Assembly (NCBI GenBank): GCA_002344625.1
Contig: DDUE01000028.1
Location: 1 to 7,288 of the forward strand
DNA length: 7,288 bases
Reading direction: 5' to 3'
Source: Rhodocyclaceae bacterium UBA2346
GTDB lineage: Bacteria > Pseudomonadota > Gammaproteobacteria > Burkholderiales > Rhodocyclaceae
The translations under genes and the position numbers were made by a program. Within the stretch, counting starts at the first letter, position 1. Each line of letters begins with the position of its first letter. A model generated the notes under the pieces. That model had not been told where the DNA came from. It worked only from the letters and a program-made list of their open reading frames with translations, and ran no database searches. Positions 1 to 6,191 of this stretch are shown piece by piece.

Positions 1-1
1 C

Positions 2-97
2 GGGGTGGTGCTCGGCCCGGCGCATCGCGCGGCGCTGGTGGCCTGCGCGGATCCGGCCGCCATGGCGGTCACGGCGACGAGTGCGTGGCATGACTGA
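2..97 (+). CDS. 3' end of an unidentified upstream gene
   Basis: The frame that opens at base 2 and closes with TGA at 95-97 reads as a plausible protein tail of 31 residues, ending in ATSAWHD. The other two frames are less convincing: one gives an Arg/Gly-rich string and the other belongs to the next gene. The stop overlaps the start of the next gene (ATG at 90), which suggests translational coupling within one operon. No domain can be recognised from so short a tail. By analogy with accessory lipid clusters it could be another lipid enzyme, but nothing in the sequence proves this. Confidence 0.55.
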   Translation, partial: GVVLGPAHRAALVACADPAAMAVTATSAWHD

Positions 98-557
98 GCC
101 GCTCGAACCCCAAGTCCAGGATGCCGCCGCCGCAGCGCGCCTGTGTGCGGCGCTGCTGGCGCTCGGCGGGGGCCTTGCCCGCTGGAGCCTGGTGCTGGCG
201 GCGCTGGCGTTCGTGGTCTTGTTCTGGCGCGACCTCGGACCGGCCGGCCTTGCGGCCGTGCTGGCGAGCCTCGCCTGCGGCGCGCTTGCGGCTTATCATG
301 CATCGCGGGTGCGTCTCGACGCCGCCTTGTTCGACGCGTGGGCGCGGCGCTGGAGCCAGGCCGACGCCGCGCCGGCGGAGGATATGGTGGCGTTCGACCG
401 GGCCCTGGCCGGGCTGCGGACGTCTACGCGCCCGTCGCGATCCGGGCGAACGCTCGCGCTGAGATGCGTTGGCGCGCGCGCCCTGCTGGCACGGCAATGC
501 GTGTATACGGTACTCCAGACCCTGTCGCTGCTGGTGGCCGCGCTGGTGTGTGTCTGA
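90..557 (+). CDS. small hypothetical membrane protein in a lipid-biosynthesis operon
   Basis: A 155-residue protein of no family I recognise. Hydrophobic stretches lie at about residues 17-47 (possibly one long or two short helices), 52-69 and 138-154. Between them is a charged, Arg/Asp-rich loop (about 72-130) containing the segment FDAWARRW. It is probably an inner-membrane protein. I chose the ATG at 90 because it overlaps the upstream TGA and leads directly into the predicted helices; an in-frame GTG at 81 would add three residues. The Shine-Dalgarno signal is weak in either case. It lies 21 bp upstream of the plsC-like gene. A partner role for the lipid enzymes is inference from context only. 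Confidence 0.7.
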   Translation: MTEPLEPQVQDAAAAARLCAALLALGGGLARWSLVLAALAFVVLFWRDLGPAGLAAVLASLACGALAAYHASRVRLDAALFDAWARRWSQADAAPAEDMVAFDRALAGLRTSTRPSRSGRTLALRCVGARALLARQCVYTVLQTLSLLVAALVCV

Positions 558-578
558 GACTCCTTCGGAACAAGAGCA

Positions 579-1202
579 ATGGCCTTCGAACGACTCGTTG
601 GATCAGCCCTGTGCGGCCTGGCCAAATTCATCACCGGCGCGCGGGCGGTCTGGCACGGCTGCGCCCCCGAGGCGCGCCAGCGGGTGTATTTCGCCAACCA
701 CCGCAGCCATGCGGATTTCGTGCTGATCTGGGCGTCCTTGCCGCCGCGCCTGCGGCGCCGCACCCGGCCGGTCGCCGGGGCCGATTACTGGCTCACCGGC
801 AGGCTGCGCAGCTACATGGCGCAACAGGTGTTTCGCGGCGTGTTGATCGATCGTACCGCTGCGCGCGATGACGTCGACCCGATCGGCATGATGAGCGCGG
901 CGCTCGCCGGCGGCGATTCGCTGATCCTCTTTCCCGAAGGCACGCGCAATCTCGGCGATGGCCTGCTGCCGTTCAAGAGCGGCCTCTATCATCTCGCATG
1001 TGCCAACCCGGGGGTCGAGCTGGTGCCGGTGTGGATCGAGAATCTCGGCAGGGTGATGCCCAAAGGCAGTTTCATCCCGGTGCCGGTGCTGTGCTCGCTG
1101 ACTTTCGGGCATCCGATCACGGTGCGGCCGGATGAGGCCAAGAACGATTTTCTGCAGCGGGCGCGGAGCGATCTGCTCGCGCTTGCACCGGCCGAGGACT
1201 GA
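579..1202 (+). CDS. PlsC-type lysophospholipid (1-acylglycerol-3-phosphate) acyltransferase
   Basis: A 207-residue member of the PlsC/LPLAT acyltransferase superfamily. These enzymes move an acyl chain from acyl-ACP or acyl-CoA onto lysophosphatidic acid or a related lysolipid at the inner membrane. The catalytic H-x4-D motif is seen as HRSHAD (His41, Asp46). The substrate-binding motif FPEGTR is at 118-123, and a motif-IV-like VPVWIENL is near 149-156. It is slightly shorter than E. coli PlsC (about 245 residues) and starts almost directly at the catalytic domain, with no long N-terminal membrane helix. The cytidylyltransferase gene begins 6 bp downstream, so the two consecutive enzymes are probably co-translated. 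The exact acceptor (lysophosphatidate or another lysolipid) cannot be read from the sequence. Confidence 0.92.
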   Translation: MAFERLVGSALCGLAKFITGARAVWHGCAPEARQRVYFANHRSHADFVLIWASLPPRLRRRTRPVAGADYWLTGRLRSYMAQQVFRGVLIDRTAARDDVDPIGMMSAALAGGDSLILFPEGTRNLGDGLLPFKSGLYHLACANPGVELVPVWIENLGRVMPKGSFIPVPVLCSLTFGHPITVRPDEAKNDFLQRARSDLLALAPAED

Positions 1203-1208
1203 ATCCGA

Positions 1209-2150
1209 ATGAACGTGAGTGCGACCCTGTTCAACCTGTTCGCGGGGATTTTCGCGGTGCTCGCGCTGGCCAGCGCGGTCGGCGCCCTGCTCAAGCGGCG
1301 TGCCGCGCCCGACGCGCCCAGCGCGGCGATCGACAACCTCAATGCCCGCCTCAAGGCGTGGTGGGTGATGATCGCGCTGATCGCGCTGGCGATCTGGGCC
1401 GGCGACTGGGGCGTGATCCTGTTGTTCGGCTTCATCTCGTTCCAGAGCCTGCGCGAGTTCGTGTCGCTCACGCATACCCGGCGGGGCGACCATCGCGCGC
1501 TGATCTGGAGCTTTTATGTGTTCCTGCCGCTGCAATACATCCTGATCGCCACGCACTGGTATGGACTGTTCACCATCCTGATTCCGGTGTATGCGTTTCT
1601 GCTGCTGCCGATCTCGGCTTCGCTCGGGTCCGACACCACGCGCTTTCTCGAGCGTGCCGCCAAGGTTCAATGGGGCTTGATGATCTGCGTGTATTGCATT
1701 TCGCATGTGCCGGCGCTGCTGACCCTCGACATCGAGGGGCATGCCGGCGCGAATGCGCTGCTGATCGTGTTCCTGGTGCTCACGGTGCAGTCGAGCGACG
1801 TGTTCCAGTACGTGTGGGGAAAGCTCCTGGGCCGGCACAAGCTCGCCCCCGTGATCTCGCCGTCGAAGACGCTCGAAGGGCTCGTGGGGGGCGTCGCGAG
1901 CGCTACGCTGGTCGGTGCGGCCTTGTGGTGGATCACGCCGTTCACACCCCTGCAGGCGGGGCTGATCGCGCTGGTCATCAACACGATGGGTTTCTTCGGC
2001 GGCTTCGTGCTGTCCGCGATCAAGCGCGACCGCAATGTGAAGGACTGGGGCAACATGATCGAGGGGCACGGCGGCATGCTCGACCGCGTCGATTCGATCA
2101 GCTTCTCAGCGCCGATCTTCTTCCACATCGTGCGCTATTGGTGGGGGTGA
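1209..2150 (+). CDS. CdsA-family phosphatidate cytidylyltransferase
   Basis: A 313-residue polytopic membrane protein that should convert phosphatidate plus CTP to CDP-diacylglycerol, the precursor of phosphatidylglycerol, cardiolipin and phosphatidylethanolamine. The C-terminal CDP signature is complete: Lys272-Arg273, Lys278-Asp279, HGG at 287-289 and Asp292-Arg293. Upstream are Asp197 (SSDVFQYVWGK) and SPSKTLEG at 217-224, both typical of the family. Many hydrophobic segments are visible, for example 7-27, 52-77, 100-114, 118-137, 183-194, 228-243 and 249-270. A GAGG at about 1194-1197, inside the end of the preceding gene, may serve as ribosome site. Because it sits beside an acyltransferase rather than in the usual frr-cdsA-dxr-bamA context, I suspect a YnbB-like paralogue rather than the housekeeping cdsA, so I give no symbol. 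Confidence 0.93.
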   Translation: MNVSATLFNLFAGIFAVLALASAVGALLKRRAAPDAPSAAIDNLNARLKAWWVMIALIALAIWAGDWGVILLFGFISFQSLREFVSLTHTRRGDHRALIWSFYVFLPLQYILIATHWYGLFTILIPVYAFLLLPISASLGSDTTRFLERAAKVQWGLMICVYCISHVPALLTLDIEGHAGANALLIVFLVLTVQSSDVFQYVWGKLLGRHKLAPVISPSKTLEGLVGGVASATLVGAALWWITPFTPLQAGLIALVINTMGFFGGFVLSAIKRDRNVKDWGNMIEGHGGMLDRVDSISFSAPIFFHIVRYWWG

Positions 2151-2166
2151 GCGCAGCCACGCTCAC
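2147..2166. terminator. stem-loop across two convergent stop codons, possible bidirectional terminator
   Basis: GTGAGCG (2147-2153) and CGCTCAC (2160-2166) form a perfect 7-bp stem with a 6-base loop. The TGA of the cytidylyltransferase (2148-2150) and the reverse-strand TGA of the MocR gene (2163-2165) lie at matching positions in the two arms. No T-run follows on either strand, so this is not a textbook intrinsic terminator. It is the only obvious structure in the 12-bp gap between the convergent genes. Confidence 0.4.
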
Positions 2167-3626
2167 GCCTGCTGGCGCGCCGCCAGTTCGCCCAGGGTCA
2201 TCAGCGCGTGCACATGCCGATCCGAAAACGCGTAGCACCCCGACAGCCTGATATGGCGGGTGTAACGGCCGCTGGGCGAGTAGAGGCTGCCCGGCGTGAT
2301 GCTGATGTTGTGCGCGAGCGCGGCGTCGAACAAGGCGTCGGCATTGCAGCCGTCAGGTAGTTCCACCCATACCAGGAAGCCGCCGGTGGGCAGGGTGGCG
2401 CGGGTGCCGGTGGGGAAGGCCGTGTCGATCAGCCCGCGCAGGCGGTCGACCCGGCCCGCATAGGCGCGCCGCAGCCGGCGCAGGTGGTGGGCATAGCCGC
2501 CGCTTTCGAGAAACAGCCCCAGCGCCTCGGCGAGCAAGGCCGGCTGTGCCACCGACGAGCAGAACTTCAGCTCGGCCAGGTCGCGCCGAAAGCGTCCGCC
2601 TTCCATCCAGCCGACCCGCAGGCCCGGCGCCAGGGTCTTGGTGTACGAGGCGCACACGATCACCCAGCCGTCGCGGTCGAAGCTCTTCGCCACCGGCTGC
2701 AAGGGCGTCGCGTACTGCAGTTCGGCATACAGCGCGTCCTCGATCACCGGGATCCGGTACTGGTTCGCGAGTTCGGCAAGCCGCTTCTTGCCCGTGACCG
2801 GCATGCTGGTGCCAAGCGGGTTGTGCACCGTGGGCATGCACACCACGGCCTGGATGCGCTTTTCCGACAGCAGCAGTTCCAGGGCGTCGAGCGACAACCC
2901 GGTATCGGGATGGGTCGGCAGCTCGATGGTCTTGAGCCCGAGGCGGTCTGCGAGCGGGATCAGGTTGAAGTAGGTCGGGGATTCGAGCGCGATCGCATCG
3001 CCCGGGCGGGTGACGGCGCGCAAGGCGAGCTGCAGTGCTTCCATGCAACCGTTGGTGAGCAGGATGTCGTCCGCGGCGAGCGTCATGCCGAGATCCGCAG
3101 CATGCCGGCAGATCTCCCGGCGCAGGCGGATCGGGCCGGGCGGCAGCGAGTAGTCGGTCACCAGGGTGGCCTGCCGGCGCGCCAGCTCCGACACCAGCCG
3201 GGCGAGCTTCTCGCCCGGGTAGAGGTCGCCGCCTTTGGGGGTCGCGAGTGACAGATCGATCGTGTCGGGGCTCGATTGTGCCGCGACCACCCGGGTGATC
3301 CGGTTGAGTACCGCGACCTCGACCGTGCGCGCCGAGCCGGGCGTGGAAGAGACTCCCGGCGGCGGCGACGCCAGGCGCGCGCGGACGAAGTAACCGGCCT
3401 GCGGGCGCGCCTCGACCAGGCCGCAGGATTCGAGGTGGCGATAGGCCGCAAGCACCGTGTTGATGCTGAGGGCACGGCTCCTGGCCGCCTCGCGCACCGA
3501 CGGCAGGCGCGCGCCGGGGGGCAGGCGGCCGTCGTTCATCGCGCCGCGCAACTCGTCGGCCAAGACCTGGTAGAGCGGTACCTCGCGCATGGGCGAGCGT
3601 GCTGTGTCGGTCGCGAGCGGCGTCAT
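2163..3626 (-). CDS. MocR/PdxR-family transcription regulator (GntR winged helix plus aminotransferase-like domain)
   Basis: A 487-residue chimeric regulator. Residues about 16-83 form a GntR-type winged helix (PLYQVLADEL, then LPSVREAARSRALSINTVLAAYRHLE). A linker of about 25 residues leads to a fold-type-I aminotransferase-like domain (about 108-480). The PLP site appears intact: Lys330 in SYTKTLAPGLRVGW, Asn269 in HNPLG, Asp297 and Tyr300 in EDALYAEL, Tyr219 in SPTYF, and carboxylate-binding Arg460 in HIRLSG. Family members usually use PLP or a PLP-amino-acid adduct as a signal rather than acting as metabolic enzymes. I chose the first ATG because the only nearby alternative (Met13) has no ribosome site, although the one here is also weak. 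It is divergent from a LysE-type exporter, its probable target; autoregulation is also likely. The ligand is unknown. Confidence 0.93.
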   Translation of the reverse strand: MTPLATDTARSPMREVPLYQVLADELRGAMNDGRLPPGARLPSVREAARSRALSINTVLAAYRHLESCGLVEARPQAGYFVRARLASPPPGVSSTPGSARTVEVAVLNRITRVVAAQSSPDTIDLSLATPKGGDLYPGEKLARLVSELARRQATLVTDYSLPPGPIRLRREICRHAADLGMTLAADDILLTNGCMEALQLALRAVTRPGDAIALESPTYFNLIPLADRLGLKTIELPTHPDTGLSLDALELLLSEKRIQAVVCMPTVHNPLGTSMPVTGKKRLAELANQYRIPVIEDALYAELQYATPLQPVAKSFDRDGWVIVCASYTKTLAPGLRVGWMEGGRFRRDLAELKFCSSVAQPALLAEALGLFLESGGYAHHLRRLRRAYAGRVDRLRGLIDTAFPTGTRATLPTGGFLVWVELPDGCNADALFDAALAHNISITPGSLYSPSGRYTRHIRLSGCYAFSDRHVHALMTLGELAARQQA

Positions 3627-3810
3627 CTTCGGTCCGGGCGGCGAGGGTTACAGGTGCGGGGCCGTTGTAAGGGTACAGGCGTGTTAATGGGGGATTGTGT
3701 CCAGTATAAATTCAATTTCGTGAATCTGTAACTATCGTTCGCGAAGGTTCACACTGTGCGGGTCGAATCGCGGATCCAATTGCCGCGAACAATCCAGACA
3801 GGAGCCGACC
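3627..3810. promoter_or_regulatory. divergent control region with GTTACAG/GGTACAG repeats
   Basis: This 184-bp region separates the MocR-type regulator from the exporter. GGGTTACAGG (3645-3654) and GGGTACAGG (3671-3679) are near-identical direct repeats, with their TACAGG cores 25 bp apart. The 7-mer GTTACAG recurs inverted as CTGTAAC at 3726-3732. MocR regulators typically bind paired, directly repeated sites in such divergent regions, so these are candidate operators. An AT-rich core (3704-3735) stands out from the GC-rich surroundings. TTCGCGAA (3738-3745) is a perfect palindrome of unknown meaning. Operator function is inferred. Confidence 0.5.
3703..3732 (-). promoter_or_regulatory. candidate sigma70-type promoter for the MocR-type gene
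   Basis: Read on the - strand, GTTACA (4 of 6 matches to TTGACA; + strand 3727-3732) is followed after 18 bases by TATACT (5 of 6 matches to TATAAT; + strand 3703-3708). The -35 hexamer overlaps the inverted CTGTAAC element, which would suit autorepression. On the + strand TATAAA at 3705-3710 could be a -10 for the exporter, but no good -35 precedes it, so that direction may need activation. Confidence 0.4.
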
Positions 3811-4410
3811 ATGCTCGACCTTCCGCTCATGACTTATGTCGCAACGATGTCGGTGACCCCCGGCCCGAACAACCTGATGCTGGCCGCCAGCGGCGTGAAT
3901 TTCGGATTCCGCCGCACGGTGCCGCACATGCTGGGGATCAGCATCGGCCATGGCGTGCAGGTGATGCTGGTCGCGAGCACGATCGCCTGGGTCATGGTGT
4001 GGCTGGACGCGCTGCGCCTGCCGCTGGTGCTGGCGGGCTGCGGCTACCTGCTGTGGCTGGCCTGGCGCCAGGCGCACGCCGGACAGCCGGGCGCGGGCGG
4101 AAAGGCCCGCCCGCTGGGCTTCGTCGGGGCGGCGCTGTTCCAGTGGGTCAATCCCAAGGCGTGGATGATGGTGGTCAACGTGGCGATCCTGTTTCTGCCG
4201 CGCGCCAGTGCCTGGGACGGGGCGCTGCGGCTTGCTCTGATCTGTGCCCTGGTGAATCTGCCGTGCATCGCGCTGTGGGCGATGGCCGGCGACCGCATGC
4301 GCGCCTGGATGAAGAATCCGCTGGCGTTGCGCATGTTCAACTACGGCATGGCGCTGCTGCTCGCAGCCACCGCCGCCTGGATCGTCTACGACGAATCGTT
4401 CGCGGCCTGA
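3811..4410 (+). CDS. LysE/RhtB-family amino-acid exporter
   Basis: A 199-residue inner-membrane transporter, the usual size for LysE/RhtB proteins, which export amino acids or related metabolites using the proton gradient. The family hallmark TPGPN at 16-20 follows the first hydrophobic segment. The second half has the conserved FQWVNPKAW (110-118), also typical of this family. Hydrophobic segments fall at about 5-27, 36-64, 68-86, 104-130, 138-159 and 176-193, consistent with six helices. AGGAG at 3800-3804 lies six bases before the ATG and supports this start. The N-terminal half resembles the EamB-like (cysteine/O-acetylserine exporter) branch, but substrate specificity cannot be read from sequence. 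Divergent pairing with a MocR-type regulator suggests induction by its amino substrate. Confidence 0.92.
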   Translation: MLDLPLMTYVATMSVTPGPNNLMLAASGVNFGFRRTVPHMLGISIGHGVQVMLVASTIAWVMVWLDALRLPLVLAGCGYLLWLAWRQAHAGQPGAGGKARPLGFVGAALFQWVNPKAWMMVVNVAILFLPRASAWDGALRLALICALVNLPCIALWAMAGDRMRAWMKNPLALRMFNYGMALLLAATAAWIVYDESFAA

Positions 4411-4441
4411 GCGGTGGGCGCCCGGTGCGGCGCATACCGGA

Positions 4442-4471
4442 ATGACACCGAGGCGCGCGACGCCGTACAAT
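4442..4471 (+). promoter_or_regulatory. sigma70-type promoter for the DUF3460 gene
   Basis: ATGACA (4442-4447; 5 of 6 to TTGACA) and TACAAT (4466-4471; 5 of 6 to TATAAT) are separated by 18 bases. This is the best-looking promoter in the window. Transcription would start near 4478, leaving a leader of about 22 bases that contains the GGAG ribosome site (4488-4491). It probably also serves the nuclease gene downstream. Confidence 0.6.
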
Positions 4472-4499
4472 TCGTGCTTACCCTTCTGGAGCGGCAAAG

Positions 4500-4685
4500 A
4501 TGGCGATGTACGAGTCGGAACACACCAAGTTCATGCGCGAATGGATGGCGAAGCATCCGCAGGAACTCGAAGAGCAGAAAAAGGGCCGCGCCCTGTGGTG
4601 GGACAAGCCGCAGCCGCTGCAAACCCAGGAAGACCGCGATGCCAAGGTGCCGGTCAAGCCGTACTACTACGACGCCAATCACTGA
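4500..4685 (+). CDS. DUF3460 family small protein
   Basis: A 61-residue soluble, charged protein. The features MYESEHTKFMREW near the N-terminus, a central GRALWWDK (29-36) and the C-terminal VPVKPYYYDA match what I remember of DUF3460, a family of about 60 residues found mainly in Betaproteobacteria with no known function. No membrane segment, signal peptide or cysteine is present. GGAG at 4488-4491 is eight bases from the ATG at 4500 and favours this start; a second in-frame ATG at 4506 would give the shorter MYESE start more typical of the family. The gene is driven by the promoter just upstream, and 69 bp separate it from the nuclease gene. A functional link to that nuclease is possible but unproven. 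Confidence 0.85.
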   Translation: MAMYESEHTKFMREWMAKHPQELEEQKKGRALWWDKPQPLQTQEDRDAKVPVKPYYYDANH

Positions 4686-4726
4686 CGCGGTGCATCGCAG
4701 GCGTTCGGGCCACTGCGCGCGCGTAC

Positions 4727-4744
4727 GTCCGGCGCGTGCCGGAT
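4727..4744 (+). other. small hairpin just before the nuclease ribosome site
   Basis: TCCGGC (4728-4733) and GCCGGA (4738-4743) form a perfect 6-bp stem with a 4-base loop, extendable by a G-T pair. It ends exactly where the TAGGG ribosome site begins. There is no T-run, so termination is doubtful. It could stabilise the intercistronic mRNA or be chance in GC-rich DNA. Confidence 0.3.
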
Positions 4745-4748
4745 AGGG
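4744..4748 (+). promoter_or_regulatory. ribosome binding site that fixes the nuclease start
   Basis: TAGGG lies six bases before the ATG at 4755. An in-frame TTG at 4749 would begin directly against this site, leaving no spacing, so the ATG is preferred. Confidence 0.55.
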
Positions 4749-4754
4749 TTGTCG

Positions 4755-6191
4755 ATGTCTCTGCCTGAAGTGTTCGTGCTGGTCGATGTCGAAACCACCG
4801 GCGCCAACCCGGTGACCGACCGGATCACCGAGATCGCCATGGTCCGGGTCGAGGCCGGCGAAGTCGTGGCGCGCTGGGAAAGCCTGGTCAATCCGCAGAC
4901 CCACATCCCGGCGCTGATCCAGCGCCTGATCGGCATCACCGACGAGATGGTGGCCACCGCGCCGGTCTTCGCCGAGCTGGCCGAGCGGGTGCGCGCGCTG
5001 GCCGGCGGGGCGGTGTTCGTCGCCCACAACGCGCGCTTCGACTACGGCTTCATCTGCAACGCTTTCACCCGCATCGGCGAGGTTTTCGACGCGCCGGTGC
5101 TGTGCACGGTGAAGCTTTCGCGTGCGCTCTATCCCGACCACCATCGTCATGGTCTCGACGCGCTCATCGAGCGCCATGGCTTCAGTTGCGACGCGCGCCA
5201 TCGGGCCATGGGCGACACCGAGGTGCTGTGGCAGTTCATGCGTACGGTGCGCGATGGTTTTGCCGACGCGGTGCTCGCCAAGGCCTGCGAACGCGCGATG
5301 AAGCTGCCGCCGCGGCCGGCCGGGCTTCCCGCGGGGGTGCTCGAGGGCCTGCCGGATGCGGCGGGCGTTTACTGTTTCTTCGGTGAGAACGACCTGCCGT
5401 TGTACGTCGGCAAGAGCGCCAGCCTGCGGGCGAGGGTCACGGAGCATTTCGGCGCCGCGGGCCGCAAGGGCAAGGAGGCCGACCTGGCGCGCCAGGTGCG
5501 CAGGGTCGACTGGCAGGAGACGGCGGGCGAGCTGGCCGCGCTCCTGCTCGAAGCCGAGCTGGTGAAACGAGACCGGCCGGTGCACAACCGCATGCAGCGT
5601 GCCAGCGGCACGGCGTTCGCGCTGCAGTTCATTGCCGACCGCAAGCGCCCGCCGCTGTTCAAGCGGGTGTTGATAGACGGCAGCGATCCCGCCACCTGGG
5701 GGGCGCTGTACGGTCTCTTCCGCGAACGCAAGGAGGCCGATGCGCTCATGCGCGAGATGGCGGCCGCCTACCGGCTATGTCCGCGCCGTCTCGGCCTCGA
5801 GCCGAGCGGCAAGGGGGCTTGCATGGCGCACCAGATGAAGCGGTGCGCGGGGGTGTGCGCCGGCGCGGAAAGCCTGGCGAGCCATGACGAGCGTCTGTTG
5901 GGGGCACTCGCCGCGGTCCGCCTCAAGCCGTGGCCGTGGGAGGGGGCGGTGGTGGTCGTGGAGCATGCCGCGCACTCGGGCCGGACGGCGTTTCATCTGA
6001 TCGACCACTGGTGTCATCTGGGCAGCGCGGATGCGGCGGCGACCTTCGACGCGCTGCTGGCCGCGCCGCCGCCGCGGCGCTTCGATCTCGACACTTGCAG
6101 GCTGCTCCAGCGTTGGCTGGCGGCGCCGGCCAACAAGGCGCAGGCGCAGCCGGCGCCGCTTCAGACGGCGAGACTCATCAGCCCCGAGTAG
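4755..6191 (+). CDS. DnaQ-like 3'-5' exonuclease fused to UvrC/Cho-like GIY-YIG endonuclease
   Basis: A 478-residue probable DNA-repair nuclease. Residues about 6-165 are a DEDDh exonuclease: Exo I Asp11/Glu13 (DVETTG), Exo II AHNARFDYGF with Asp96, and Exo III His149 and Asp154. Residues about 199-278 are a GIY-YIG nuclease as in UvrC: GVYCFF (204-209), LYVGKSASLRARV with Arg225, LLLEAEL with likely catalytic Glu266, and Asn278. Next comes a region with Cys342, Cys356, Cys364 and Cys368 (MKRCAGVC), equivalent to the cysteine motif of UvrC that holds an iron-sulfur cluster. The UvrC C-terminal RNase H-like nuclease and helix-hairpin-helix are absent, so it resembles Cho with an added exonuclease. 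Such fusions are known in bacteria, but their role is poorly defined. All catalytic residues appear intact. Its 3' end overlaps the convergent regulator gene by 31 bp. Confidence 0.9.
   Translation: MSLPEVFVLVDVETTGANPVTDRITEIAMVRVEAGEVVARWESLVNPQTHIPALIQRLIGITDEMVATAPVFAELAERVRALAGGAVFVAHNARFDYGFICNAFTRIGEVFDAPVLCTVKLSRALYPDHHRHGLDALIERHGFSCDARHRAMGDTEVLWQFMRTVRDGFADAVLAKACERAMKLPPRPAGLPAGVLEGLPDAAGVYCFFGENDLPLYVGKSASLRARVTEHFGAAGRKGKEADLARQVRRVDWQETAGELAALLLEAELVKRDRPVHNRMQRASGTAFALQFIADRKRPPLFKRVLIDGSDPATWGALYGLFRERKEADALMREMAAAYRLCPRRLGLEPSGKGACMAHQMKRCAGVCAGAESLASHDERLLGALAAVRLKPWPWEGAVVVVEHAAHSGRTAFHLIDHWCHLGSADAAATFDALLAAPPPRRFDLDTCRLLQRWLAAPANKAQAQPAPLQTARLISPE

Noticed and set aside
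603..2069. Long open frame of 488 codons on the - strand opposite plsC and cdsA
   Set aside because: It is antisense to two genes with clear catalytic motifs, and its composition (runs of His, Gln, Arg, Asp) is typical of a GC-rich shadow frame without any domain.
2484..3251. 255-codon frame on the + strand inside the MocR gene
   Set aside because: It is antisense to the aminotransferase-like domain with intact PLP residues, and the product has low-complexity composition.
4422..4440. CCGGT...ACCGG hairpin after the exporter gene as a terminator
   Set aside because: It has a 5-bp stem with a 9-base loop and no T-run, which is too weak to call a terminator in this GC-rich DNA.
4386..5585. Long open frame of 399 codons on the - strand across the DUF3460 and nuclease genes
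   Set aside because: It crosses a strong promoter and two convincing genes, is Arg/His/Gln-rich, and shows no recognisable motif.
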